The position numbers and the translations under genes were made by a program. The notes under the pieces are model-generated. The model saw only the letters and a program-made list of their open reading frames with translations. It was not told where the DNA came from and searched no databases. 64,000 nucleotides of DNA from Fimbriiglobus sp043785105. GTDB lineage: Bacteria > Planctomycetota > Planctomycetia > Gemmatales > Gemmataceae. Location: the NCBI GenBank assembly GCA_043785105.1, contig JAYVXO010000203.1, forward strand, positions 1 to 64,000, read 5' to 3'. Position 1 is the first letter of the stretch. Every line of letters begins with the position of its first letter. Of this stretch, positions 1 to 10,200 are shown in pieces.

Positions 1-481
1 CGTCGAGCGGTGGTGCTTCCGAACCGGCGTCAACTGGTTGACCGCGAAGTGGCAGATCGTCCACGACGCCGTCCGCGCGTACCGAACGACTCCGCGATAT
101 CGCTTTCTAAATGCCGCGACTGCGTAACTCCTAAGAATGCGAAACTTCCCGTTCTTGATCGCCACACGAACCAACCCGCGATTCACCCAGTCGATTGGTT
201 CATGCTTCTCGGCAGCTTCAAATGTGTATTTATTCTCTCCGTGAGTAATTGTGTGCCAGTTGTGCCACTTGCTTTTTAAATTTGTAACAAATCGGATCAC
301 AAATTGCGCGCCATCGTCCTCATCACGTTTGGGATACCCCGTTAAAAGTGTTCCGTATCGGGAACTGATACTACAACTCAGCGAATCAAGAAATTTTCCA
401 TGCTCGTCAAATAAAATAATTTTCCTGGTTTCAGTTGCTGGCTTTCCTGGTGCTGGCTTGCTGAGCAAGACAACAACGTAG
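1..481 (-). pseudogene. continuation of the 378-791 gene after a -1 frameshift, cut by the window edge
   Basis: Just after the A7 run at 482-488 the -1 frame continues without a stop to the start of the window. It first gives a short Pro/Lys-rich linker (KPAPGKPATETRK), then a sequence that looks like a folded domain, with FDEHGKFLDSL and later HNWHTITHGENKYTFEAAEK. This frame has a TGA directly upstream of the A7 run, so it cannot be an independent gene starting further upstream. The simplest reading is that one A is missing from the run in this assembly, or that transcriptional slippage restores the frame. From about base 112 down to 1 it conflicts with a plus-strand frame, so the true C-terminus is unclear. 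Confidence 0.5.
2..127 (+). CDS. possible 3' end of an unidentified gene
   Basis: A plus-strand frame enters from the window edge, runs for 41 codons and stops at a TAA at 125-127. Its third codon positions are almost all G or C down to about 105, and the translation (containing GVNWLTAKWQIVHDAVRAY) reads like protein. However, a minus-strand frame through the same bases is also open and shares the same GC-rich codon position, so codon bias cannot decide between the strands. I do not recognise the family. Treat it as a candidate truncated C-terminus only. Confidence 0.3.
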   Translation, partial: VERWCFRTGVNWLTAKWQIVHDAVRAYRTTPRYRFLNAATA

Positions 482-791
482 TTTTTTTGTCACAAAATAC
501 TGCTACAGCATGACCTGTACAATAAAAGTTAAGATCAAACTCATTTCGTGTATTCAATGCAGATAATGTACAGAAAAAGTCCGAACTATGATCAAAATCC
601 CATTCAGCCTTAGAAGACAACAAAGTCATGAGAAGTGGCTCATTGATGACAGGCTTGACTTCCTGTGCAGCATTCTTGTCTTTAGGTAGTACGGCTTGTA
701 CGGGAAATGCCATAGCATTTTCCGTAATGACAATCAGAAGCGATGCTAAAAACAGTAGAGAGCAGCACAACAGAAACGTGGTTGATCTCAT
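378..791 (-). CDS. small secreted protein of unknown function, probably frameshifted
   Basis: The frame starts at ATG 791 and gives 137 residues. It opens with a clear signal peptide: a hydrophobic segment at residues 5-22 followed by an AMA-F cleavage-like site near residue 29. The mature part is Asp/Asn-rich and unrecognised. The last ~47 residues are probably an artefact. At an A7 run (482-488, read on the minus strand) a -1 shift joins this frame to another that stays open to base 1 and reads more like protein. The gene is AT-richer than most of the window. The next gene, 897-1646, lies upstream on the same strand, 105 bp away. Function unknown; the signal peptide is the only firm statement. 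Confidence 0.6.
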   Translation of the reverse strand: MRSTTFLLCCSLLFLASLLIVITENAMAFPVQAVLPKDKNAAQEVKPVINEPLLMTLLSSKAEWDFDHSSDFFCTLSALNTRNEFDLNFYCTGHAVAVFCDKKTTLLSCSASQHQESQQLKPGKLFYLTSMENFLIR

Positions 792-896
792 GGTAATATC
801 CGTCCAGTTGGAATATATTCTTAGAAATCACAGCATAATAATTGTGTTTGGCTTTCTGTCAGCATTGTTGTCACCATCACAACTTTGATTGATACG

Positions 897-1646
897 CTAA
901 TCTCGATCAGGAAGAGAATAGAATGTTGTCTCATCCGATCGACGACGCTCGCAATCCAAGTCAATGACTCGTGACTCTCCGTTTGGCAGAGAGACCATAA
1001 ACCGTACTCGTTTAGGACTGTTCCATTTACCTTCTACACACCACTTCTCAATCGACGCTGACGCATGTAAGTCGCGTCCTAGACTCGTAAGCGGAGGAAG
1101 TGATTCGCGGAAAGAGCTGATGTCAAATGTGTCATCAGCGTGCCATCCTTGCTCGATCGTCGGCGCGCCATCGAACCGCTGACTCTTCAGTTGTGCTGTG
1201 ATGCTTTCGTCTGCACGCTTAAATCCTGATCCAGTCCAACGCCAAGGTCTTGAGGGATGCTCCCCCATGTACTGTTCAGCATAAACCTCACCTCGAAACG
1301 GAGTAAGGCGGAGCACTGTGCCAGGCGCATCACAGACAGTCGAGTCTACACGACCGTCCCGAGCCTCGCATACGATCATGTATTGTCGTGTACGAGAATC
1401 ATGGTTTGCTGCTCCCTGAAGATTCCATTGAATGATGGCATTGAACCATCCGAGTGGAGTGACACGAACATGAGACTCAGTGATGCGGATGACAAGTAAG
1501 AGTCGTGTATCGCTCCATATCAACCGAGACTCACAATATGTGCGGACATAGTAATATCTTAAATTGACACAACATGGTGTTAGAGAAAAAACAATCGCTA
1601 TTGTAGCAATTAGCCACCTGACGCGGCGACGATTAATTTGAATCAT
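897..1646 (-). CDS. membrane-anchored hypothetical protein
   Basis: A 249-residue protein. The N-terminus is basic (INRRRVRW), followed by one hydrophobic stretch at residues 12-27 that could be a signal anchor. The rest is soluble, with several Trp and Cys residues (for example GEHPSRPWRWTGSGF and IEKWCVEGKW). No catalytic motif is visible and I cannot assign a family. It lies upstream of the small secreted gene on the same strand and 51 bp downstream of the DUF1501 gene. The N-terminal third is AT-rich compared with the genes to its right. I infer a cell-envelope protein. Confidence 0.65.
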   Translation of the reverse strand: MIQINRRRVRWLIATIAIVFSLTPCCVNLRYYYVRTYCESRLIWSDTRLLLVIRITESHVRVTPLGWFNAIIQWNLQGAANHDSRTRQYMIVCEARDGRVDSTVCDAPGTVLRLTPFRGEVYAEQYMGEHPSRPWRWTGSGFKRADESITAQLKSQRFDGAPTIEQGWHADDTFDISSFRESLPPLTSLGRDLHASASIEKWCVEGKWNSPKRVRFMVSLPNGESRVIDLDCERRRSDETTFYSLPDRD

Positions 1647-1697
1647 TGGCTGTTCACAACAAATAAGTTCGATTCAAACACTCCATTGCGTTTTATC

Positions 1698-3146
1698 TCA
1701 CCCCAGCACGTCGGTTACCACTTTGCCGTGAACGTCGGTTAGGCGGTAGTCGCGGCCTTGGAAGCGGTGGGTGAGCTTGGTGTGGTCCATGCCGAGTTGG
1801 TTCAGGATGGTGGCTTGGAGGTCGTGGACGTGGACCAGTTTGTTGGCGACGTTGAACGCGAGGTCGTCGGTTTCGCCGTAGCTAAAGCCGCGTTTAACGC
1901 CGGCGCCGGCCATCCAGACGCAGTAGCAATCGGGGTAGTGGTCGCGGCCCAGGACGCTGCCGCCGGCGGTGCGGCCTTCGCGGAACGGGGTGCGACCGAA
2001 CTCGCCACTCCAGACGATGAGCGTGTCGTCGAACATCCCGAGGCGTTTCAAATCTTTGATGAGCGCGGCGATCGGGCGGTCCATCGTGCCGCACTTTTTG
2101 GTCAGGCCGTCCCGGATGTCCTCGTTGGGATTGGTGCCGTGGAAGTCCCAACCCCAGTCGAAGAGTTGCACGAAGCGGACGCCTTGTTGCACCAACCGGC
2201 GGGCGAGCAGACAGTTGTTGGCGAAGCTCGCGCCGCCCGGTTGGGCGCCGTACAGTTCGAGGGTTTCCTTCGTCTCCTTGGTAATGTCCATCACTTCCGG
2301 GACGGACGTTTGCATCCGAAACGCCAGTTCGTACTGGGCGATCCGCGTGGTCGTTTCGGGGTGCCCCAGTTCTTTCGCTTGCAGTTCGTTCAAGTCGCGC
2401 AGGGCGTCGATGGTTTGTTTCCGCACGCTGCGGTCCATCCCGGCGGGGTCGGACACGTACAACACCGGGTCGCCTTTACTGCGGCACTGCACGCCCTGGT
2501 AGACGCTCGGCAGGAACCCGTTGCCCCAACAGTTCGCCCCGCCGCTGGGCTGCACGCCGCTGCTAATTAGCACCACGAAACCCGGCAGATTCTCGTTCTC
2601 CGTGCCGAGGCCATACGTCACCCACGTGCCCATCCCCGGTCGGCCCTGGCGGTTGTTGCCGGTGAACAACAGCAGTTCGGCCGGGGCGTGGTTGAACTCG
2701 TCGGTCTTCATCGACTTAATCATCGTGATGTCGTCGGCGTGTTCGTGCAATTTCGGCACCGCGTCGGACATCCAAATGCCGCCGTCGCCGTACTGCTTGA
2801 ACTTTCGCGGCGTGCCCAACAGCTTCGGCGTGCCGGTCGTGAACGCGAACCGGCGGCCTTTGGTCAGCGATTCCGGTACATCTTGCCCGGTGCGTTTCAC
2901 CAGTTCCGGCTTGTAATCGAACAGGTCGAGGTGCGGTGGCGACCCGGACATGTGCAAGTAAATCACCCGCTTCGCCTTCGCCGGAAAGTGCGGTTTGCGC
3001 GGCGCCAGCGGATCAACGTTCGAGCGGTCCCCCCCCTGCGAATCCCCCCCGAGCATCGAGAGCGCCACCGCCCCCAGGCCCATCGACCCCGTACCCAGGA
3101 ACTGACGACGGGTGGCGTGTTGAAGCATTGCAAATGAGAGAGGCAT
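1698..3146 (-). CDS. DUF1501 domain-containing protein (Tat-exported)
   Basis: A 482-residue protein with a twin-arginine signal near the N-terminus (ATRRQFLGTGSMGLGAVALS). The mature part has the DUF1501 hallmarks: YLHMSGSPPHLDLFDYKPEL near residue 63, LIVWSGEFGRTPF and a GRDHYPDC segment near the C-terminus. DUF1501 proteins are abundant in planctomycetes and belong to the alkaline-phosphatase-like/sulfatase-like group, but their reaction is not established. It follows the PSD1 cytochrome gene by 35 bp on the same strand. That pairing is the usual planctomycete arrangement, so the two are probably co-transcribed and act in the same periplasmic process. Confidence 0.92.
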   Translation of the reverse strand: MPLSFAMLQHATRRQFLGTGSMGLGAVALSMLGGDSQGGDRSNVDPLAPRKPHFPAKAKRVIYLHMSGSPPHLDLFDYKPELVKRTGQDVPESLTKGRRFAFTTGTPKLLGTPRKFKQYGDGGIWMSDAVPKLHEHADDITMIKSMKTDEFNHAPAELLLFTGNNRQGRPGMGTWVTYGLGTENENLPGFVVLISSGVQPSGGANCWGNGFLPSVYQGVQCRSKGDPVLYVSDPAGMDRSVRKQTIDALRDLNELQAKELGHPETTTRIAQYELAFRMQTSVPEVMDITKETKETLELYGAQPGGASFANNCLLARRLVQQGVRFVQLFDWGWDFHGTNPNEDIRDGLTKKCGTMDRPIAALIKDLKRLGMFDDTLIVWSGEFGRTPFREGRTAGGSVLGRDHYPDCYCVWMAGAGVKRGFSYGETDDLAFNVANKLVHVHDLQATILNQLGMDHTKLTHRFQGRDYRLTDVHGKVVTDVLG

Positions 3147-3181
3147 GGCATGTTCCTAATTCTGCGTCTACAAAATGGTCG

Positions 3182-5551
3182 TTATCGGCGCATCAGCATT
3201 TCGTCGAGATTCAGTAGCACGTTACCAACGACGGTCCAGGCGGCGAGTTCGGGGATGTTGGCATCTTTTGGGGCGGCGCCGATGGGTTCGGTGGCGAGTT
3301 TGGTGGCTTTCGGCAGGTCGTTGGCGAACTCGTCTTTGGTCGCATCAAACAATTGAATCAGGCGGGCGAGTTCCTTTTCGGAGGGTGGCCGCGCGACACA
3401 GTGCCGGAAACCGACCGTCAGTTTCTCCGCCGTTGTGCCGGGTGTGGCGGCCATTTTGCGCCCCAATGCCTGGGCCGCTTCGACGTACACCGGGTCGTTC
3501 AACGTGACCAGCGCTTGCAACGGCGTGTTGGTGCGACCACGGCGGATTGTGCAAGCTTCGCGGCTGGGTGCGTCGAACGTGCTCATTGACGGGTACGGGC
3601 TGGTTCGCCGCCATTCGGTGTAAAGCCCGCGGCGGAACTTGTCTTCGCCGCCACTGGTTTGCCAATCCAGTTTCCCACCGAATGCCGCCGATAACCCCGA
3701 CGTGGGTTGCGGCGGTTTCACGGACGGCCCGTACATCTTGGCGCTGAGCAATCCGCTGACCGCTAGTGCCTGATCGCGGACCATCTCGGCGGACATGCGG
3801 AACCGTGGCCCACGCGCCAGGAACCGATTGTCGGGGTCGCGTTCCAGTGCGTCGGGCGTCACTTTCGACGATTGCCGATAGGCCGCCGAGGTCACGAGCA
3901 ATTTCAAAAACGCCTTCGTGTTCCAGTTATTCGGCGAGGAACTGAACTCCACGGCCAACCAGTCGAGTAGCTCCGGATGACTGGGCGCCTCGCCTTGTGA
4001 ACCAAAATCTTCGGAGGTCCGCACGAGGCCGGTGCCGAACACCGATTCCCAAAATCGATTCACGGTGACGCGGGCTGTCAACGGGTTGTCAGTGGAGATC
4101 AGCCACTTGGCCAACGTCAAGCGGTTGAGCGGTTCTCCCTTGGGCAACGTCGGGAACGCCGCTGGTACACCTTCGGTCACGACTGGCCCCAGGTCCAGGT
4201 AGTTGCCGCGAAATTGCAACTTCGTCACCCGCTTTTCCTTGGCGGGAAGTTCCCGCATGATCGGCACCGTGGTCATCGGTTGCAACTTTGCCAACTCCGC
4301 CTTGGCGTTGTTGAGTTGTGCGAGATACGCACCACGCGCCAGCGGAATCACGTTGAAGGCCGGCTTCACATCGAGCCGGGTGATGATCGCTTGCTGTTCG
4401 TGGCGCCGCCACTTCTTCACGATGGTATCGCCAAGACCCAACACCGGGGTTTCATCCTTGCGGTCCGCGTCCGCTGTGTTGTTCAAGAACGCCAGGAAGC
4501 GGAAGTATTCGGTCTGAGTGATCGGGTCGTACTTGTGCGTGTGGCACTGCGCACACGCCATCGACGTGCCCATCCAGACGGCCATTGTCGTATTCACGCG
4601 ATCGACCACGGCGACGTTACGGAACTCCTCGTCGCTGGTGCCGCCTTCGTTGTTGGTCAAGGTGTTGCGGTGGAACGCGGTCGCGGTCAGTTGGTCATCG
4701 GTCGGGTTCGGCAACAGATCACCGGCAAGTTGTTCGATGGTGAATTGGTCGAACGGCACGTTGCGATTGAAGGCTTGAATCACCCAATCGCGGTACGCCC
4801 AGATGGTGCGCGACGGGTCGTCCGCGTACCCCGCACTGTCGGCGTAGCGGGCTAGGTCGAGCCACATTCGCGCCCAATGTTCGCCGTAGGCTAGCTTCGC
4901 CAACATCCGATCGACTAGCTTTTCATACGCATTCGGCGAACGATCTTTCACGAACGCATCGACCTCGGCCACGGTGGGGGGAAGCCCGGTCAGGTCGAGG
5001 GACAATCGGCGAATGAGCGTGGTGCGGTCGGCTTCCGGTTGAGGCTTCAACCCACGACGGTCCAGTTCGGCAAGAATGAAGTGGTCGATCGGGTTCTTCG
5101 CCCACGATTTGTCGGTGATCGTCGGCACCGGCGGGCGAACCGGCTTGGCGTAGGACCAGTGCGTGGCGTACTCCGCACCTTGCTTGATCCACTCTTGCAG
5201 AATGGCGATTTCACGGGCGGTCAACTTCTTCCCCGTCTTGGGCGGCGGCATGATCTCTTCGGGATCGGTGGAGATCACCCGCTGAATCAAGGTACTCTCG
5301 TGCGGCTTGCCGACCACGAACACTTCGCCTTCCAACGCCCCTTCCCGAGTGTCAATCCGCAACTTCGCTTTGCGCTCCTTCTCATCCGGGCCGTGGCAAG
5401 CGTAGCAGTTGTTCGACAGAATTGGCCGCACGTCGCGGTTGTAGTCGATCTTCGCCGGAACCTTGGGTTCGGCAGCATCAATGAAATAAGCGAGAACCAA
5501 AGCGACGAGAAGAATTCCGCAGAAGCGTATCAAGCTGGTCATCACGAACAC
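3182..5551 (-). CDS. PSD1 and DUF1549/DUF1553 domain-containing c-type cytochrome
   Basis: A 789-residue exported protein with a signal peptide at residues 1-27. A planctomycete cytochrome C domain (PSD1) follows, with the haem motif CYACH in ILSNNCYACHGPDEKERKA. DUF1549 then covers roughly residues 150-370, including DRTTLIRRLSLDLTGLPP and a second CAQCH motif followed by THKYDPIT. DUF1553 fills the C-terminal half, with LNRLTLAKWLIS, RVTVNRFWESVFGTGLV and RRGRTNTPLQALVTLNDP. Function is unproven; the haem motifs imply a redox role outside the cytoplasm. It is the first gene of the pair with the DUF1501 gene. Compared with longer family members it has no obvious added domain. Confidence 0.93.
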   Translation of the reverse strand: MFVMTSLIRFCGILLVALVLAYFIDAAEPKVPAKIDYNRDVRPILSNNCYACHGPDEKERKAKLRIDTREGALEGEVFVVGKPHESTLIQRVISTDPEEIMPPPKTGKKLTAREIAILQEWIKQGAEYATHWSYAKPVRPPVPTITDKSWAKNPIDHFILAELDRRGLKPQPEADRTTLIRRLSLDLTGLPPTVAEVDAFVKDRSPNAYEKLVDRMLAKLAYGEHWARMWLDLARYADSAGYADDPSRTIWAYRDWVIQAFNRNVPFDQFTIEQLAGDLLPNPTDDQLTATAFHRNTLTNNEGGTSDEEFRNVAVVDRVNTTMAVWMGTSMACAQCHTHKYDPITQTEYFRFLAFLNNTADADRKDETPVLGLGDTIVKKWRRHEQQAIITRLDVKPAFNVIPLARGAYLAQLNNAKAELAKLQPMTTVPIMRELPAKEKRVTKLQFRGNYLDLGPVVTEGVPAAFPTLPKGEPLNRLTLAKWLISTDNPLTARVTVNRFWESVFGTGLVRTSEDFGSQGEAPSHPELLDWLAVEFSSSPNNWNTKAFLKLLVTSAAYRQSSKVTPDALERDPDNRFLARGPRFRMSAEMVRDQALAVSGLLSAKMYGPSVKPPQPTSGLSAAFGGKLDWQTSGGEDKFRRGLYTEWRRTSPYPSMSTFDAPSREACTIRRGRTNTPLQALVTLNDPVYVEAAQALGRKMAATPGTTAEKLTVGFRHCVARPPSEKELARLIQLFDATKDEFANDLPKATKLATEPIGAAPKDANIPELAAWTVVGNVLLNLDEMLMRR

Positions 5552-5717
5552 CGCTGAATGGGAGTGAGGTCGGCAGTGTTAGTATTGTGGCCACGAACGG
5601 GACCGAGGGCAACAGGAACGAAGGAAGAAACGCTTCCTTCGTCGAACGTACCTGGCTCATCGGTGCTGGCGGGATGGGATCGAGAACTGTGAGATGAACG
5701 GGTTCGTTGCAACGGGT

Positions 5718-5739
5718 GCCGCAGGGGAGAGCCTGCGGC
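5718..5739 (-). terminator. GC-rich hairpin downstream of the PEP-CTERM-like gene
   Basis: A perfect 8-bp stem (GCCGCAGG with CCTGCGGC) closes a 6-nt loop, beginning about 15 nt past the stop of the 5755-6417 gene. There is no T-tract on either side, so it is a terminator-like hairpin rather than a canonical rho-independent terminator. Confidence 0.4.
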
Positions 5740-5754
5740 CTTGGAAGTGGGTTG

Positions 5755-6417
5755 TTACGCTTGAACGACGTTGCGGCGGCGGAGCCGAGCGACGACGCCG
5801 AAGATCGGCAGCCCGGTCAACCCGAGGAGCAGTCCGGCTGGGGCGGGGACGGCGTTGGCAGGGGCGGAGCCGTAGGCGAGGTTGTCGATTAGGATAAACC
5901 CGCCATTTCCGGGAGTTACCGCCACACGGGTGATCGGCCCAAACCCGTCGATGCCGATGTAACTGGTGAAGGCATTCTGGTTGGCGGCGTTGAACGTCGT
6001 GGTGCCCAATAAGCTCACTCCGTTGAAGACATCGACGGTCACCGAACCACCGTTGACGCCGTTGGCTACGTTGAAGCCGACGGCCCCGACCGAGGGCGAG
6101 AGGTTGATGTCCAGTCGCGTAGCGAAAAAATCTACCAACAAGACACTGGTCGGGGTGTTGAAGAGGCCGGGACCCGCGACCGCGATGCTTCCTTGGCCGT
6201 TAGTAGGGTTCGTGAACAGGACACCCGGCGCGATCGGTTGCGGGACCGGCACGATGAAGCCGTTGGGAGGCGCGAGGCCCTCGAAGGTGATGACGGGCAA
6301 GCCAGGGTTGGCCGCGTTGAACGTCGTGCTTGACGAGTAGAACGCCGCCTGAGATTGGGATGTCCCGATCGCCGTCATGAAGACTGCCAATAATATCGCC
6401 TTGAGTGTGAACCGCAT
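5755..6417 (-). CDS. PEP-CTERM-like sorting domain protein
   Basis: The longest frame starts at 6492, but the ATG at 6417 is preferred because it begins directly with a signal peptide (MRFTLKAILLAVFMTAIGTS, then QSQA). The protein is then 220 residues. The mature region is Asn/Gly/Val-rich and beta-like. The C-terminus carries a VPAP motif, a hydrophobic segment (GLLLGLTGLPIFGVVA) and a basic RLRRR tail. This is the tripartite layout of PEP-CTERM sorting signals, with VPAP in place of VPEP. Such proteins are exported and processed by exosortase; no exosortase is in this window. Specific function unknown. Confidence 0.85.
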   Translation of the reverse strand: MRFTLKAILLAVFMTAIGTSQSQAAFYSSSTTFNAANPGLPVITFEGLAPPNGFIVPVPQPIAPGVLFTNPTNGQGSIAVAGPGLFNTPTSVLLVDFFATRLDINLSPSVGAVGFNVANGVNGGSVTVDVFNGVSLLGTTTFNAANQNAFTSYIGIDGFGPITRVAVTPGNGGFILIDNLAYGSAPANAVPAPAGLLLGLTGLPIFGVVARLRRRNVVQA

Positions 6418-6899
6418 GACTGTGTCTCCATTTGGGCCGGGCGTGACCGGCGATGAGTGTGGGGCCGTGACCGCGTGGAGTAGTAGGCACACTGACTACA
6501 GCGTGACACCACCCGGACTTCGTCTCTGACGCATCACGTAGGAAGAAAATTCCACAATCAGCCAGAAAGCGACCAAAATGTGGGCAATTCTGGTGGCGTC
6601 TCAAAGCCACCGGAGGTTGACCAACCCAACGAGGTGGGCCAACGCAGGACATCATAACCGGGCCGAAAAGTGTTGTAAGCCCAAAAAAACCGAGAATTTC
6701 CGAAAAGAATCCGACGTGTCCGAAGTTCCGACAAACTCACGTGGATACCGTCTGGCTGGAATCAAGCCACGCCTGAAATCCGGCTCGATTTCAGCCTGCA
6801 AGCGCTGATCCGTTTGGTATTTCCGATGAGGGATGAACTGCATATCAAATCGCTGCTCGGGATGCCTCCGGCCGCCGAAAGCAACGACCGGGTTACCGC
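6418..6899. other. gene-poor spacer
   Basis: About 480 bp without a convincing gene on either strand. Short frames exist both ways but lack ribosome sites and protein-like composition. The stretch holds a small palindrome (CTGAAATC at 6773-6780 with GATTTCAG at 6787-6794) and a locally repetitive GTTGACCAACCCAACGAGG segment near 6615 that looks like intergenic repeat material. Any promoter of the PEP-CTERM-like gene must lie just above 6417. Confidence 0.5.
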
Positions 6900-7230
6900 T
6901 CACCGCACGGGGAAGTTCCTGGGGCGGCGTCTGGACTGCTCCCGCCGGTGCAGATCGAACCGACCGGACGCCTCCACGCTCTCCCAACCCGGCGGCAGCA
7001 CGGGACTCTTGATCGTGAACGGCGCAAGGCCACCGGGTCGATGGTACAGCAACTCCTCGGAAGCTGTAAACCGACCGCAGCACAGCAGCCCGACCAGCGA
7101 CCGCAACCCGGCCTCCGACTCCACCGCCGCGTCGATCCACTCGGGCACCTTCTCGGACCGCCAAAGAGACCCGACGACCTCATCGGCCGAGAAGTGCTGA
7201 CGTGAACGAAACCTTGTGTGTCGGCTCGTA
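6900..7230 (-). pseudogene. decayed remnant of an unidentified gene
   Basis: A minus-strand frame ending at 6900 encodes a protein-like stretch starting QHFSADEVVGSLWRSEKVP and continuing through WIDAAVE, CCGRFTASEELLYHR and PVLPPGWESVEASGRFDLHR. Immediately upstream another frame gives RRYEPTHKVSFTSA, which reads like the natural preceding segment but is out of phase and runs into a TGA. No start codon with a ribosome site is seen, and the kinase gene ends only a few bases upstream. I infer a truncated, frameshifted remnant of a small planctomycete protein; I cannot name the family. Confidence 0.4.
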
Positions 7231-7237
7231 CCGCCGC

Positions 7238-10200
7238 TTATTTCGGTTGTCGGGAACGCCAGAATTCAAGGTCAGGGTCGGTGGCGATCGTCGCAACTTT
7301 TGCTGACTTCAATTCGCGGACTTTCTCTAACGATGCGGACGCTTTCTTGAGGTAATCCGCACGAAGCGATTTCAACGGCGTCGTCAGATCGGCATCGGCT
7401 TTCGGCGTCCCGTCGGGGTTCAGGTTCCCGACCATCTCGGCGCAGAGTGAATAAGTACACGCGGCGTTAAACCAGAACAGTCCTGCTGTTGGCTGGCGGT
7501 CTGGTTTTGCGAATTGATCCGATTCCCGATCTAACAACTTGATGGCCTCGGCTGCCAAGCCCGATCGAGCCAAGGCGACCATCAAGGTTTGTGTGTTCCC
7601 TGGGCTGGGGTCAGCCGCGAAAAGACGACGACGGATTGAGACGGAATCAGCGAACGCCACGATCGCTTTTGAGCGGTTTTGTAGTTTCAACTCTGCTGCT
7701 CCAATCGCATAGAGGTACAGCGCGGCATCCCGTTCGAGTAATAACTTGCTGGTCTCATCGGCATGGGCGATCGCCGGTCGAAGTGTCTCATAGGCCCACT
7801 CCCAATTTTCTTTGGCCGCCTGGATTCGGTTGGCTGTAAATGATTTCATGCCCTCTCGAAACAGCAGTTGTTTTGCGAATTTAGGTCGGTCCAGTGTCGT
7901 CAAATCAAAGCCATCGAACGCACGAAGTGTCGCAGGATCGAATTTCACGGCTTCACGTAAGTGACCCAGGGCCGTTGTGGCGAACTCAGGTCGCACACTG
8001 GCATCCAGTGCTGTACTGTTCGGTATTTTCACTAACACCAAACCCTCTTCGACTGCCAACATGGCCTGGGCACATCGCAATTCTGCGGCGATGGATCGGA
8101 ACCGGGCTAACCCATCGCCATCGTAGGTGGCTTTGGGGTCAGCCTGGACAATCTGCAACGCCTTCTCGGCTAAATTGGAACCGATCACAAAGTGTTCACG
8201 GGTGGCGGCTCGTTTCTCGACTTCACGAATCGTGAAGATGCCAAGTTCAAAGTGTGACCGTGCCAGCGAGCGCATCGCGTCGGCGGGGAAAAGATAATCC
8301 GGGGAACCTTTGACCGAGCGCGGTTGATCGACAATAGCTTGGGAAATTTGCAACGACTGGTCGAGGTCGGCGTTCCCCTCGGCACTTTTACCGAGGGCGA
8401 GACGGACCCGACCGCGATCGGAATACATGAACCCCAAGTTCGACCGTGCCAAATCGCCAGCATCGGGCTTCGTCGCGATGGGTTCGTAGAGTTGGAACGC
8501 TTGATCGAGGTACGTCTCCGCTTTCGCCAACCGCTCGGGGCGGGTGCCTTCCAGAACTGAATCGAGACTCGTGTTTTGCTCGGCCATGTCGAGTAAGTAC
8601 AGCACGCGACCCCGTTCCAAGCCCGCAGCCCCTTCCGGGGTGGCGCGTTCGACTTGTTGCATGCCGTCGCGCAGGATTGCCATCAACTCGGTTTGTTGAC
8701 GGGCCAGTCCGAAGCGTTTCAACTCGGGAATGATGCTCTGGCGTAACCGCTTCATCGTCTGGTACCACGCATCGCCGGTCTTTTGCGACGCGGTCAGTTC
8801 CTGCACGATGCGGCCGTTCGCGGTCACCAAGTCGTCACGCTGCTTGCTGATCTCCTGGTTTTGGTTGGAAATTTCGCGGTTCTTGCCGGACAGTTGCACG
8901 TTGAACACGACCAACGACACAATGAAGCCGATGCCCAAAATCAGGGCTGCCGCCGTGGCAGCGGCTTGGCCTTTCTTGCGACGACACCACCGCAACAGTT
9001 TCTCCACCGAACTCACGGGCCGTGCGATGATGGATCGGCCGTTGATAAACCGTTCCAAATCGTCGGCGAGTGCGGCAGCCGATTCGTACCGTTTGGCCGG
9101 GTCTTTTTGCAGGCACTTAATCGTGATCGTTTGCAAATCCTTCGGCAAATTCGGCTGAAGTAGGCTCGGTGAGACGGGATCGGAATCGCGGACCTGCGAC
9201 AAGATCGAAGCCACGCTCGGCCCGGAAAACGGCGGCCGGCCTGTCAACATCGCGTACAGCGTGCCGCCGAGCGAGTAAACGTCTGCCAAGTGATCCGCCG
9301 ATTTCGTCTTGCCCTCGGCTTGCTCCGGCGCCATGTAGTTCGGGGTGCCCATGATGGCCCCGGTTCGCGTGCCGGCGGAACCGCCTTCGGTGTCATCAAG
9401 CTGGCGGGCCAAGCCGAAGTCGGTCACCTTCGGAATTCCCTCTTTGCTCACGAGGATGTTCGCGGGCTTCAAATCGCGGTGGACCACGCTTTTGCTGTGC
9501 GCATAGTGCATGGCACGTGCGATAATCTCCATCAATTTAGCCGCCGGCATCGGCTCCATCGGCTTGTGATCGAGTTGGTCTTCCAGTGACCCGCCGTCCA
9601 CGTACTCCATGCTGAAGAACGGCAAATTATCGTGCTCACCGATGTCGTAAATCTGCACGATGTTCGGGTGGTCCAGCCGCGCCACCGCTTGTGCTTCCCC
9701 GCGAAACCGGGCCAAGGTGTCCGGGCGTGCTCGCGCACCGGCCAGGATCATTTTGAGGGCCACGATGCGGTTCAGCTTTTTCTGCTTCGCCTTGTACACG
9801 ACACCCATGCCGCCGTGGCCGAGTTCGCTGATGAGTTCGTAGTCGTCCAGCCGGTCGAACGTGTTCGCCGAGGGCTTGCTACGGCGCGGCGCTTGCTGGG
9901 AATTGTCGGTGAACGAACGGGTCGCGGCCGCATCGGGATCGTCGATGTAGGACTGGGTCAGTTGCGCTTCGATGTTCGCGGGGGCGGTCGTGGCATTGGG
10001 GTCAATGGGTTGAACGACGTGATCGACGGTGACGGCGGGATTGGTGCGAACCGCAGGCAGGTGGTCGTGGGTGACGGACGACTCGACGGAGATGTCTTTC
10101 GTGTCCCGGTCGTCCCGAACCCGGCTGCGTTGCACCGCGCGCACGACGGGCGTCACAACGTCTAATTGTTCCATCAGAGCCACACAGGTCGCGCAAACCG

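Noticed and set aside
6558..7200. Several overlapping small frames on both strands (60-170 codons)
   Set aside because: Only the 6900-7230 minus-strand segments have protein-like composition; the others are Arg/Ser-rich chance frames.
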